From Enterobacter mori (GTDB lineage Bacteria > Pseudomonadota > Gammaproteobacteria > Enterobacterales > Enterobacteriaceae), in the NCBI RefSeq assembly GCF_025244905.1, contig NZ_CP104285.1:2170001-2234000 (forward strand): 64,000 nucleotides of DNA, written 5' to 3'. The position numbers and the translations under genes are program-made. Below are positions 32,528 through 40,813 of the stretch, one piece after another. A model generated the notes under the pieces. That model searched no databases. It was not told the origin of the DNA and saw only the letters and a list, made by a program, of their open reading frames with translations. Numbering within the stretch: the first letter of the stretch is position 1; each line of letters starts with the position of its first letter.

Positions 32528-33319
32528 ATGACACTGGCACTTTTTCCTTGTCTGCCTGGATCCACCCTGAATGCCGTCAACACCGTCGGGGCGTGGCTTG
32601 CGCAGGACGATCGACGCACCCCGCCTGTTGATATCCTCATTCTGGCGGGGAATGCGGTCATTCCTGCGATTGATGCAGCCTGTAGAATTGCGGCCGAACA
32701 GGACGTCCCGCTGCTGATCAGTGGCGGTATCGGGCACTCAACCACCTTCCTTTATGCCGCCGTGGCGAAACATCCGCGTTATAACACCCTTCCCACCACC
32801 GGACGGGCCGAGGCGGCAATCCTCGCCGATATCGCACGTGAGTTCTGGAACATTCCGGCAGATAAAATCCTGATAGACGATCAGTCAACGAACTGTGGCG
32901 AGAACGCCCGGTTTAGCTGGCACATGATGAAGCAAAAGGGCCTGAACGCCGGGCGCGTCCTCGTGGTACAGGACCCGACCATGCAGCGCCGCACGATGGC
33001 CACCTTTGCTCGCGTTTGCCGGGACGAAGCCGTTTCACCGGAATGGATAAGCCATCCCGGCGTGACGCCGGTGCTGCAAAACAGTGAAGACGGCTTAGCA
33101 TTTAGCGGCGGTGGCGAAGGGCTCTGGCCGGTGGAACGCTATTTGTCGCTGGTGCTGGGGGAACTGCCGCGCCTGCGGGACGACATTAACGGCTACGGCC
33201 CGGCGGGGCGTGACTTTATTGCGCACGTGGACATTCCTGATGAGGTGGAGAACGCGTGGGCCATTCTGCGTAATGACGCCATCCTCACCGACGCGCTGGT
33301 CAGCCGTTCTCTGCTGTAG
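32528..33319 (+). CDS. ydcF: YdcF, DUF218 family protein
   Basis: A 263-residue DUF218 protein that resembles E. coli YdcF (266 residues). The blocks [60 protein letters not shown] and [15 protein letters not shown] match the family's nucleotide-binding-like core; the E. coli protein binds SAM, but its function is still not settled. I chose the ATG at 32528, preceded by AAGGAGG at the ideal distance, over an in-frame ATG at 32489. It lies upstream of aldA in the E. coli order and ends at a hairpin. Confidence 0.9.
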   Translation: MTLALFPCLPGSTLNAVNTVGAWLAQDDRRTPPVDILILAGNAVIPAIDAACRIAAEQDVPLLISGGIGHSTTFLYAAVAKHPRYNTLPTTGRAEAAILADIAREFWNIPADKILIDDQSTNCGENARFSWHMMKQKGLNAGRVLVVQDPTMQRRTMATFARVCRDEAVSPEWISHPGVTPVLQNSEDGLAFSGGGEGLWPVERYLSLVLGELPRLRDDINGYGPAGRDFIAHVDIPDEVENAWAILRNDAILTDALVSRSLL

Positions 33320-33324
33320 CCATC

Positions 33325-33358
33325 TGCCCGTTTGCGCCAGGTTTTACGCAAACGGGCA
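33325..33358 (+). terminator. Perfect 12-bp hairpin after ydcF
   Basis: TGCCCGTTTGCG and CGCAAACGGGCA are perfectly complementary around a 10-base loop, and TTTAATG follows. It starts six bases after the ydcF stop and probably ends its transcript, though the T-tract is short. Confidence 0.65.
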
Positions 33359-33407
33359 TTTAATGTTGCCAGTTTGTGATTGCAGAGATTGGCTGACCCG
33401 TTTCTTT

Positions 33408-33423
33408 TTTGAGATATCTCACA
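33408..33423. promoter_or_regulatory. CRP-like site upstream of aldA
   Basis: TTTGA-GATATC-TCACA matches nine of ten positions of the CRP consensus TGTGA-N6-TCACA, and the core GAGATATCTC is a perfect palindrome. It is centred about 102 bp before the aldA start. E. coli aldA is known to be under cAMP-CRP control, which supports the assignment; an exact transcription start was not located. Confidence 0.6.
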
Positions 33424-33517
33424 AAAACAGCCTAATAGGATAGGAAATCGTCCCTGGAATTATAGTTTTTAACAATGCATTTACTTGTCAAAAACAGTGT
33501 AATTACAGGAGCAGGTC

Positions 33518-34957
33518 ATGACAGTACCCGTACAACATCCTATGTATATTGATGGACAGTTTGTTGCCTGGCAGGGTGATGCCTGGATTGATGTGATCAA
33601 CCCGGCGACAGAGGAGGTCATTTCCCGTATTCCCGATGGTCGTGCTGAAGATGCGCGCAAGGCCATCGACGCCGCTGAGCGTGCCCAGCCTGACTGGGAA
33701 GCCTTACCCGCCATCGAACGCGCCAGCTGGCTGCGCAAAATCTCTGCCGGGATCCGCGAACGCGTCAGTGAAATCAGCGCGCTGATTGTCGCCGAGGGCG
33801 GCAAAATCCAGCAGCTGGCAGAAGTTGAAGTGAACTTTACCGCAGACTACATCGACTATATGGCCGAATGGGCGCGCCGCTACGAAGGCGAAATTGTCCA
33901 GAGCGACCGTCCGGGGGAGAATATCCTGGTCTTTAAACGCGCCCTGGGCGTGACCACCGGGATCTTGCCGTGGAACTTCCCGTTCTTCCTGATTGCCCGC
34001 AAGCTGGCTCCGGCACTGATTACCGGCAATACCATCGTGATCAAACCCAGTGAGTTCACGCCGAATAACGCCATCGCGTTCGCCAAAATTGTCGATGAGA
34101 TCGGTCTGCCGAAAGGCGTCTTCAACCTGGTTCTGGGGCGCGGGGAAACCGTGGGCCAGGAGCTGGCGGGCAACCCGAAGGTGGCGATGGTCAGCATGAC
34201 CGGCAGCGTGGGGGCGGGTGAGAAGATCATGGCGGCGGCGGCGAAAAACATCACCAAAGTGGCGCTTGAGCTGGGCGGCAAAGCGCCAGCCATTGTGATG
34301 GACGATGCGGATCTGGAGCTGGCTGTGAAAGCCATTGTGGACTCCCGCGTCATTAACACCGGGCAGGTTTGCAACTGCGCCGAGCGCGTCTATGTACAAA
34401 AAGGCATTTACGACCGTTTCGTCAACCGTCTGGGCGAGGCGATGAAAGCGGTGCAGTTTGGCAACCCGGCTGAACGTGCTGATATTGCAATGGGACCATT
34501 GATCAACGCTGCCGCCCTTGAGCGCGTGCAGCAGAAGGTGGCGCGTGCGGTACAGGAAGGGGCGCGAGTCGCGCTCGGCGGCAACGCCGTTGAGGGAAAA
34601 GGGTACTACTATCCGCCAACGCTGCTGCTGGATGTACGTCAGGAGATGGCCATCATGCATGAAGAGACCTTTGGTCCGGTGTTGCCGGTCGTGGTCTTCG
34701 ACACGCTGGAAGAGGCGCTAAAGATGGCTAACGACAGCGACTACGGTTTGACCTCGTCTATTTATACCCGGGATCTGAACGTGGCGATGAAAGCGATTAA
34801 GGGGCTGAAATTCGGCGAAACCTATATCAACCGCGAGAACTTCGAAGCCATGCAGGGCTTCCACGCGGGCTGGCGCAAGTCAGGGATTGGCGGGGCGGAC
34901 GGTAAACATGGTCTGAATGAATATCTGCAGACGCAGGTTGTCTATTTGCAGTCTTAA
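33518..34957 (+). CDS. aldA: Lactaldehyde/glycolaldehyde dehydrogenase AldA
   Basis: A 479-residue NAD-dependent aldehyde dehydrogenase, the same length as E. coli AldA and very close to it throughout. The NAD-binding GSVGAGEKIM block, the general-base Glu in LELGGKAP and the catalytic Cys in NTGQVCNCAERV are intact. It oxidises L-lactaldehyde, glycolaldehyde and related aldehydes from fucose, rhamnose and glycol metabolism in the cytoplasm. The start has AGGAG about nine bases upstream. It is followed by a terminator, then gapC on the opposite strand. Confidence 0.96.
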   Translation: MTVPVQHPMYIDGQFVAWQGDAWIDVINPATEEVISRIPDGRAEDARKAIDAAERAQPDWEALPAIERASWLRKISAGIRERVSEISALIVAEGGKIQQLAEVEVNFTADYIDYMAEWARRYEGEIVQSDRPGENILVFKRALGVTTGILPWNFPFFLIARKLAPALITGNTIVIKPSEFTPNNAIAFAKIVDEIGLPKGVFNLVLGRGETVGQELAGNPKVAMVSMTGSVGAGEKIMAAAAKNITKVALELGGKAPAIVMDDADLELAVKAIVDSRVINTGQVCNCAERVYVQKGIYDRFVNRLGEAMKAVQFGNPAERADIAMGPLINAAALERVQQKVARAVQEGARVALGGNAVEGKGYYYPPTLLLDVRQEMAIMHEETFGPVLPVVVFDTLEEALKMANDSDYGLTSSIYTRDLNVAMKAIKGLKFGETYINRENFEAMQGFHAGWRKSGIGGADGKHGLNEYLQTQVVYLQS

Positions 34958-34964
34958 GATGAAC

Positions 34965-34991
34965 ATCCCCTCTCCGGTGAGAGGGGATTTT
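34965..34991 (+). terminator. Rho-independent terminator of aldA
   Basis: Perfect stem ATCCCCTCTC and GAGAGGGGAT with a CGGT loop and TTTT immediately after, seven bases beyond the aldA stop. The gapC stop is just past it on the opposite strand, and lacks a T-run in that direction. Confidence 0.85.
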
Positions 34992-34994
34992 AGG

Positions 34995-35996
34995 TTACAG
35001 CGACGCGTATTTATCCAGCGTACGCACCAGCTGCGTGACGAAACCGTACTCGTTGTCATACCAGGCAACGGCTTTCACCAGCTGAACATCCCCGGCTTCG
35101 GTCACTTCGGTCTGCGTGGCATCAAACACCGAACCATAATGGGAGCCGATCACGTCTGAAGAGACAATCTCTTCATCGGTATACCCAAAGGATTTATTGC
35201 CGAGCGTCGCTTTTTTCAGCGCGGCGTGGATCTCCTCAACCGTCACTTTTTTCTCCAGAATCGCCACCAGCTCCGTCACCGAACCGGTTTTCACCGGCAC
35301 GCGCTGGGCGTGACCCTTCAGTTTGCCGCTGAGCGCGGGGATCACCAGACCAATGGCTTTCGCAGCCCCGGTGGTGTGCGGAATGATATTTTCCGCCGCC
35401 GCGCGTGAAGCGCGAAGATCCTTCCCGCGTGGGCCGTCCACCAGCGCCTGCGTCCCGGTGTAGGCGTGAATGGTCGTCATCGTGCCCACCTTAATGCCAA
35501 AGGCATCGTTCAGGGCTTTAGCCAGCGGCGCGAGGCAGTTTGTTGTGCAGGAGGCGACAGAGACGATGGTATCGCTGGCATCGAGCGTGTCGTCATTCAC
35601 GTTGAACACAATGGTTTTCATCTCACCCGCAGGCGCGGAGATCAGCACCTTTTTAGCGCCTGCATCCAGATGGGCGCGGGATTTTTCTTCAGAGGTATAA
35701 AAACCGGTGCATTCGACGACGATATCCACGCCTGCCGTTTTCCACGGAATATGTTTAGCCTCTTTTTCGGCGTAAACCGAAATCGATTTTCCATCAACAA
35801 TCAGCGAGTCTTCCGTGAAATCCACGCTCCATGGAAAACCGCCGTAGTTGGAATCGTGTTTGAGCAGATAGGCAAGCACCTTCGGCGAAGTGAGATCGTT
35901 AATAGCGACGACGGTGTTGCTGTCCTGGGTTTCAAGAAGGCGACGCAGGACAAGGCGTCCGATGCGTCCAAAACCGTTAATACCAATTTTACTCAT
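34995..35996 (-). CDS. gapC: Glyceraldehyde-3-phosphate dehydrogenase GapC, intact
   Basis: A 333-residue phosphorylating GAPDH, closest to the GapC type, which is broken into pieces in E. coli K-12 but is complete here. The NAD motif [10 protein letters not shown] is at residues 5-14, the catalytic Cys at C150 ([10 protein letters not shown]) and the phosphate/His region is intact, so the enzyme should be active. It is a second GAPDH in addition to the expected GapA and may serve under special growth conditions. The start has AGGAG. An inverted repeat at 36016-36028 precedes it. The neighbour order aldA-gapC-cybB is as in E. coli. Confidence 0.93.
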   Translation of the reverse strand: MSKIGINGFGRIGRLVLRRLLETQDSNTVVAINDLTSPKVLAYLLKHDSNYGGFPWSVDFTEDSLIVDGKSISVYAEKEAKHIPWKTAGVDIVVECTGFYTSEEKSRAHLDAGAKKVLISAPAGEMKTIVFNVNDDTLDASDTIVSVASCTTNCLAPLAKALNDAFGIKVGTMTTIHAYTGTQALVDGPRGKDLRASRAAAENIIPHTTGAAKAIGLVIPALSGKLKGHAQRVPVKTGSVTELVAILEKKVTVEEIHAALKKATLGNKSFGYTDEEIVSSDVIGSHYGSVFDATQTEVTEAGDVQLVKAVAWYDNEYGFVTQLVRTLDKYASL

Positions 35997-36015
35997 CGTA
36001 TTCTCCTGGTGGACA

Positions 36016-36028
36016 TGTCGATGCGACA
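36016..36028. promoter_or_regulatory. Inverted repeat upstream of gapC
   Basis: TGTCG and CGACA flank a central ATG, and the dyad ends 20 bp before the gapC start codon. This is close enough to be an operator overlapping the transcription start or an mRNA leader hairpin. No regulator is known to me; the role is inferred. Confidence 0.35.
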
Positions 36029-36185
36029 GTTGAACTCATCCAGGCTTAGACTATGAAGGGCCCGGCGGCAATTGAAGATGCTTCATGCGCGGGGAAGTAT
36101 TTGAAAAACCATACAGAAAACTTAATGAATTTTTAAGGAAAGCGGATTATGTTGGCGCTGTATTTGTCATTTATCAGGAAATCAC

Positions 36186-36716
36186 ATGCGCACTAAATAT
36201 ACAGGCCTGCAGATAGGTATTCACTGGCTGGTGTTTCTGTTAGTTATCGTGGCCTACTGCGCCATGGAATTCAGAGGCTTTTTTCCGCGAACCGCTCGCC
36301 CGCTGATTAACATGATCCACGTTTCCTGCGGGATCTCCATCCTGGTACTGATGGTGGCACGCCTGCTTATTCGTCTCAAATACCCGGCTCCGCCCATTCA
36401 GCCAAGACCGAAAGCGATGATCACCGGCCTGTCGCACCTTGGACACCTGATCGTTTACCTGCTGTTTATTGCATTGCCGCTGATTGGCATTGTGATGATG
36501 TACAACCGGGGCAATGACTGGTTTGCCTTTGGTATGGTGATGCCGCATGCGGCGGAAGGGAATTTTGACCTGGTGGATGCGCTGAAAGAGTGGCACGTCA
36601 CGCTGGCCAATTTGGGCTATTTCGTGATTGGTCTTCACGCCCTTGCGGCGCTGATGCATCACTATTACTGGAAAGATAATACCCTCCTGCGCATGATGCC
36701 GAAAAAGCGTTCATAG
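36186..36716 (+). CDS. cybB: Cytochrome b561 CybB
   Basis: A 176-residue four-helix inner-membrane di-heme cytochrome b561. Heme-ligating histidines are visible in GIHWLVF (H13), MIHVSCG, LKEWHVTLANLGYFVIGLHALAAL and LMHHYYW. It oxidises membrane quinol and can pass electrons to superoxide or respiratory carriers; in E. coli it has superoxide:quinone oxidoreductase activity. It is divergent from gapC by 189 bp and ends at a REP hairpin terminator. Confidence 0.95.
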   Translation: MRTKYTGLQIGIHWLVFLLVIVAYCAMEFRGFFPRTARPLINMIHVSCGISILVLMVARLLIRLKYPAPPIQPRPKAMITGLSHLGHLIVYLLFIALPLIGIVMMYNRGNDWFAFGMVMPHAAEGNFDLVDALKEWHVTLANLGYFVIGLHALAALMHHYYWKDNTLLRMMPKKRS

Positions 36717-36729
36717 TCTTTAACGCTTG

Positions 36730-36792
36730 CCGGGGGCGGCCTACATTTGCATCGTAGGCCGGGTAAGGCGTAGCCGCCACCCGGCTTGTTTT
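36730..36792. repeat. REP pair serving as terminator after cybB
   Basis: Two REP halves face each other: GCCGGGGGCGGCCTAC at 36730-36744 and GTAGGCCGGGTAAGGCGTAG at 36754-36785. The second forms a GCCGGGT/ACCCGGC stem followed by TTGTTTTTT and stops the cybB transcript. The stop codon of the convergent dehydrogenase gene lies right behind it. Confidence 0.85.
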
Positions 36793-37860
36793 TTAACGCA
36801 GCAGAGCACGCTCTTCAGCTGTTAATTCCAGCGTCTGGGTTGACCCTGTTTCAGATGACCTTACCGCCGCTTCCAGCACCGCCATTACCGCCAGCGCTTG
36901 AACCGGATGAACCGGGTTCTCGATTTTGCCCGTCAGCGCATCACGCACGTTAATGTAATACTGGCGCTGATCGCCTTTCGGTGTCGTTATCGTCTGCGGT
37001 TCGCCATCAGCCCCGAAGAACACCATACTGTCGCTGTCTTCGCCCCAGGTTTCACTGCCGGGCGTCACCCCTGAGAGCAACTGCGCTTCCTGCTGATCGA
37101 TTCTGGCTTTTACCACGCTGCCCTTGTCCCCGTGGACGGTAAAGCGCGCCGTACCGCCAGCCACCAGCATGCTGGCGTGCAGAACAACCTTATGCTCAGG
37201 GTAGTTTAAGACCACGTGCGCCCAGTCATTAATCTCTGCGCCATCACGCAGCGTTGCGATATTCCCCTGAACTGACTCTGGCAGGCCAAAGAGCTGTAGC
37301 GTCTGGTCAATCAGGTGAGGACCCAGATCAAACCACAGACCGCTCCCGGGGACGTTCTGCTCACGCCAGCGCACGCGCACTTCCGGGCGGAAGCGGTCAA
37401 TATGCGATTCCAGGTGTTTAACCTTTCCGAGCGTGCCTTGCTCAATAATCTGCTTAATGCCGAGGAAGTCACTGTCCCAGCGGCGGTTGTGGAAGACGGA
37501 GAGCAGAAGCTGCTTTTCATCCGCCAGCGCAATCAGGTCGCGGGCTTCCTGCATGTCGAGGGTAAAAGGCTTATCCACGACCACGTGTTTACCCGAGTTC
37601 AGGGCCAGCGTCGCCAGCGGGGCGTGCGTGGCATTGGGGGAGGCAATCACCACCAGATCGATATCAGGATGCTGAATGGCCTCTTCCGGTGTCGCCACCA
37701 CCTGTACGTCCGGCAGATCGCGTTTAACCTTCTCTTCATCACGAGAAGAGACCACTGCCAGCGTAATCCCGTCCACGGACTGGATCAGCGGGGCATGGAA
37801 GGTTTTACCGACAAATCCATACCCGATCAGCGCAATGTTGATTGTTTGAACGTTACTCAT
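36793..37860 (-). CDS. ydgJ: Gfo/Idh/MocA family oxidoreductase (YdgJ-like)
   Basis: A 355-residue NAD(P)-dependent dehydrogenase of the Gfo/Idh/MocA family. The Rossmann motif GYGFVGKTFHAPLI starts near residue 13, the EKP-like VDKPFTLDMQEARDL is near residue 94, and the catalytic DLGPHLIDQTLQLFG lies near 180. It most resembles E. coli YdgJ. The start at 37860 follows GGAGAAGG. It is 13 bases after the DeoR-type gene and is cotranscribed with it. Substrate: a sugar or polyol derivative is likely; the symbol is a similarity call. Confidence 0.8.
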   Translation of the reverse strand: MSNVQTINIALIGYGFVGKTFHAPLIQSVDGITLAVVSSRDEEKVKRDLPDVQVVATPEEAIQHPDIDLVVIASPNATHAPLATLALNSGKHVVVDKPFTLDMQEARDLIALADEKQLLLSVFHNRRWDSDFLGIKQIIEQGTLGKVKHLESHIDRFRPEVRVRWREQNVPGSGLWFDLGPHLIDQTLQLFGLPESVQGNIATLRDGAEINDWAHVVLNYPEHKVVLHASMLVAGGTARFTVHGDKGSVVKARIDQQEAQLLSGVTPGSETWGEDSDSMVFFGADGEPQTITTPKGDQRQYYINVRDALTGKIENPVHPVQALAVMAVLEAAVRSSETGSTQTLELTAEERALLR

Positions 37861-37873
37861 GACCTTCTCCACG

Positions 37874-38617
37874 TTAATTTGCGCACACCGTAACCTGCAA
37901 TGCGCTATGGTCCCCAAGCTCAGGCCAGGGACGATCTAAAAAGAGTTGTTGAATGCTGGATAACCCGGAAACCAGATACGGCTCGCAGCGGTTAATTTTC
38001 AGGTGATCGGCGACAATCCAGTGCGCATGGCTTGCGTCGAGCATCGCGCGTTTCACCTCGGCATCCGCTTCTTTACCGGCGCTCAAGCCGAGTTCAGCAT
38101 GAATAGCGCACGCCCCAAGAATGGCGATATCTGCCCGATAACGGGACAGCAAAGACAACGTGGCGCTTCCGGCAAACAGTCGCTGCTTATGGTCCCATTT
38201 CCCGCCGAGCAGGATCAGTTCAATGTCTTCCCGGTCACTAAAATGCTGGGCGATATCCAGCGAGGGGGTAATAACGGTGAGCGGCCCCTGAAGAAATGTG
38301 GCGACGGCCATCACCGTGCTTCCGGCATCCAGAAACAGAGTGGAGCCCGGTGGAACCTGCTGTGCGACCTGTTTACCCAGGCGCTGTTTGGTTTCCGGCA
38401 GCAGCGTATTCCGGCCCTGACGATTCATGGCGGAGAGGTTGAGCGCGATGGCTCCGCCGTGGTTCTTCTGCGCAAGGCCCTGGTTTTCCAGGTCGGTCAG
38501 ATCCCGACGGATGGTATCCGCCGAAACCTGCAGCTTTTCGGCCAGTTCGGTGATGCTGGCCTGGCCTTGCTCGCTGAGGATATCCAGGACGTAGCGTTGA
38601 CGAGCGGTTTTGTGCAT
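37874..38617 (-). CDS. DeoR/GlpR family transcriptional regulator
   Basis: A 247-residue DeoR-type regulator. The HTH spans about residues 5-55 (RQRYVLDILSEQGQASITELAEKLQVSADTIRRDL), followed by the sugar-phosphate-binding domain with LFLDAGSTVMAVA and LILLGGKWDHKQRLFAG. It is the first gene of a two-gene operon with the YdgJ-like dehydrogenase and probably represses it until a phosphorylated sugar is present. I start at 38617 (MHKTARQRYVLD), the usual N-terminus of the family; 16 residues upstream are possible but atypical. Confidence 0.88.
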   Translation of the reverse strand: MHKTARQRYVLDILSEQGQASITELAEKLQVSADTIRRDLTDLENQGLAQKNHGGAIALNLSAMNRQGRNTLLPETKQRLGKQVAQQVPPGSTLFLDAGSTVMAVATFLQGPLTVITPSLDIAQHFSDREDIELILLGGKWDHKQRLFAGSATLSLLSRYRADIAILGACAIHAELGLSAGKEADAEVKRAMLDASHAHWIVADHLKINRCEPYLVSGLSSIQQLFLDRPWPELGDHSALQVTVCAN

Positions 38618-39355
38618 GGGAGTACATTCCTGCAAAATATCGCAATAGTTTGCATAATACAGCATTTTGACGCAGAGAGAAGGGGAATGTGGTCATGACG
38701 GTGTACCGCAGGGTGATGATTCAGATGAGTGATTATTAAAATTGTATTAAGCAGGTATAAAAAAGCCGTTTTGAATGTGAAGCATAATGTTATTGTTATG
38801 TTTTATTTAACGATTTGGATTATGTAACCAGGTTATTGCCATTGCGTGGTGTTAAAGTCTATTAAAATTAACCAATATAGAGTTTAACTCTTTTAATTTA
38901 TTTTTATAAAGCTTTTAATTCTGAATATACCCCTTTGGTTACTTAAATTGACACTTCTTTGAAAATCTTTGTGTCTGACCCGCTCCGAAATTAACGCAAA
39001 ATTGTGCACAGAAAGAATTAAGAATTTTCCTTAGATAACAGGGGGTTTATATGTTTCATCTGAAAGGATACTTTTAGGGTTTTGTCCAGAAACCTCATAT
39101 TTTTTCTTGCTTGTAACACCACATTAACATTGTGGGTGTAGTGGGCTATACCACATTTTGTTATGCTGCTAACCAGTTTAAGAAATAAGTAAATTCTTAA
39201 TTAAAATAAGGCGCAGGCAGATCTCATCTCCAATGGAAATGGGTATGGGGATTATTACCTAAATTCAGCACGGTAGCTAAATAAGATATTTGTCTAATTA
39301 TCTATACCTCTTTTTGGGTATTTGCTTGAGTATCACTCAGAGTCAGGGAGATAAC
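38618..39355. promoter_or_regulatory. 738-bp AT-rich regulatory region upstream of adhesin locus
   Basis: No gene fits here. The DNA is strongly AT-rich compared with the flanks, which is typical of H-NS-silenced biofilm and adhesin promoters. Elements seen: two direct ACCACATT repeats at 39118-39125 and 39150-39157, 32 bp apart (about three helical turns); perfect 7-bp arms TTAAGAA and TTCTTAA at 39178-39200; a good TTGACA at 38948-38953 without a convincing -10; and a TGAGT-ATC-ACTCA dyad at 39327-39339 just before the ribosome binding site of the TolC-type gene. It probably integrates several regulators for the adhesin operon; H-NS is inferred from base composition. Confidence 0.5.
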
Positions 39356-40693
39356 ATGACGATATTACGAAAGCCTATGTTACGCCGATTTACAGCAGCA
39401 CTGGCATTCATTTCATTAGCCATAAATACGGCGTACGCCAATAGTAATCAGGTGGGTATTGCCCCGGTGGCAACAACAACCTTAAAAGAAAGTATTCTTT
39501 TTGCTATCGATCGCGACCCGTCAATTAGTCAGCAGGCCGCGCAATTAGGTATTGGCCAGGCACAAATAGATGAAGCGCGCAGCGGCTGGATGCCGCAAAT
39601 AGCATTGAACGGAAGTACAGGGCACAGCCAGACCACCGATTCCAGCGGGTCGCTGAAGAATTCAGCCGCCTGGGGGCTGAGCCTGACGCAGTTGCTGTAC
39701 GATTTTGGCAAAACCAATAACAGCATCAGCCAATCTTCCGCCCAGCGTGATAGCTACCGCTATCAGCTGATGGGCACGCTATCGGACGTGGCGGAAAAAA
39801 CGGCGCTGAGCTATGTAGAGGTCAAACGCTATTCCGATCTGCTGCAGGCGGCAATAGATAACGTGCAGGCGCTCAAAAACGTCGAACAGCTGGCAACGCT
39901 GCGCGCAGACGCGGGCGTGAGTTCCACCTCCGATGAGCTCCAGACCCGCACGCGTATTGCCGGCATGCAGGCGACGGTCGCGCAGTATAACGCCGCCTTA
40001 AACAGCGCGCGCGCAAGGCTTGCGGTATTAACCGGGATGCAGGCAGACGCCTTTTCGCCAGTGCCTTCGAACCTCGCGGTTGAGCCAGATTCGCTCAATC
40101 GTATTGATTATTCGTTAATACCGGCTGTGATGGCCGCGCAGAACATGGAACGTTCGGCCCAGTATGGCGTGGAAACGGCGAAGTCCCAGCACTGGCCGAC
40201 GTTAAGCCTGAAAGGGGGACGCACCCGTTACGAATCGGACAACCGTTCATACTGGGACGACCAGATACAGCTCAACATCGATGCTCCGCTGTATCAAGGG
40301 GGCGCGGTTTCCGCTCGCGTTCGGCAGGCGGAAGGCGCTCGGGCCATGGCCTCCTCTCAGGTCGATCAGGCACGTTTCGATGTTTTGCAAAAAGCCTCCG
40401 TCGCACAGGCTGACTGGACCGGCGCCCGGGGAAGAATGGAGGCCGGAAAACAGCAGCTGGAAAATGCCCTGCGCGCCCGCGATGTCTATAAAAATGAATA
40501 TACCCTGAGCAAGCGGAGCATTAACGATTTGCTCAGCGTTGAACAGGATGTCTGGGCCGCCACCTCCGCAAAAATAATGGCTGAATATGACGGCTGGAGT
40601 TCGGCGATTAACTATGCTTCTGCGGTTGATAATTTGATGCCGCTTATCGGAATAGAGAAAAACGCTGCCGCAAAATTACCCGATTTGAGTTAA
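39356..40693 (+). CDS. TolC-family outer-membrane protein of the adhesin secretion system
   Basis: A 445-residue outer-membrane channel with a signal peptide (about residues 1-28, ending in NTAYA). Two TolC repeat halves are visible: LKESILFAIDRDPSISQQAAQLGIGQAQIDEARSGWMPQIALNG in the first and AAQNMERSAQYGVETAKSQHWPTLSLKGG in the second; the C-terminus carries YTLSKRSINDLLSVEQDVWAA. It resembles LapE/BapB-type channels of type I secretion systems for large adhesins. I place the start at 39356 with GGGAGAT upstream; an upstream Met at 39290 would add 22 odd residues. It is 120 bp before the giant adhesin gene, and the ABC exporter gene lies after it; a third component (HlyD-type) should be beyond the window. 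Confidence 0.9.
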   Translation: MTILRKPMLRRFTAALAFISLAINTAYANSNQVGIAPVATTTLKESILFAIDRDPSISQQAAQLGIGQAQIDEARSGWMPQIALNGSTGHSQTTDSSGSLKNSAAWGLSLTQLLYDFGKTNNSISQSSAQRDSYRYQLMGTLSDVAEKTALSYVEVKRYSDLLQAAIDNVQALKNVEQLATLRADAGVSSTSDELQTRTRIAGMQATVAQYNAALNSARARLAVLTGMQADAFSPVPSNLAVEPDSLNRIDYSLIPAVMAAQNMERSAQYGVETAKSQHWPTLSLKGGRTRYESDNRSYWDDQIQLNIDAPLYQGGAVSARVRQAEGARAMASSQVDQARFDVLQKASVAQADWTGARGRMEAGKQQLENALRARDVYKNEYTLSKRSINDLLSVEQDVWAATSAKIMAEYDGWSSAINYASAVDNLMPLIGIEKNAAAKLPDLS

Positions 40694-40761
40694 AAATAGA
40701 CGCGTCGTTCTGCGCGAAATAAGTCTAACAATAATGGGTGTTTTTTCCCAGGGATAGCTAC

Positions 40762-40784
40762 ATCCATCTGGTGGATATATCCAC
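40762..40784. promoter_or_regulatory. Competing palindromes in the adhesin leader
   Basis: GTGGATATATCCAC at 40771-40784 is a perfect 14-bp palindrome, and the same TGGAT (40772-40776) is also complementary to ATCCA at 40762-40766. The segment can thus fold into two mutually exclusive hairpins in the mRNA leader, 30 bp before the adhesin start (40814). It could also be an operator. Regulatory role is inferred. Confidence 0.4.
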
Positions 40785-40813
40785 AGGAATCCGTACACCT
40801 GCAAGGAGAGAAT

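Noticed and set aside
36717..36792. Possible small RNA (RydC-like) near cybB
   Set aside because: The gap contains only a REP pair with a terminator; no RydC-like sequence could be recognised, nor in 35997-36185.
38948..38953. Perfect -35 hexamer TTGACA upstream of the adhesin locus as the main promoter
   Set aside because: No acceptable -10 hexamer is found at 16-18 bp, so it was kept only as a weak element in the regulatory region.
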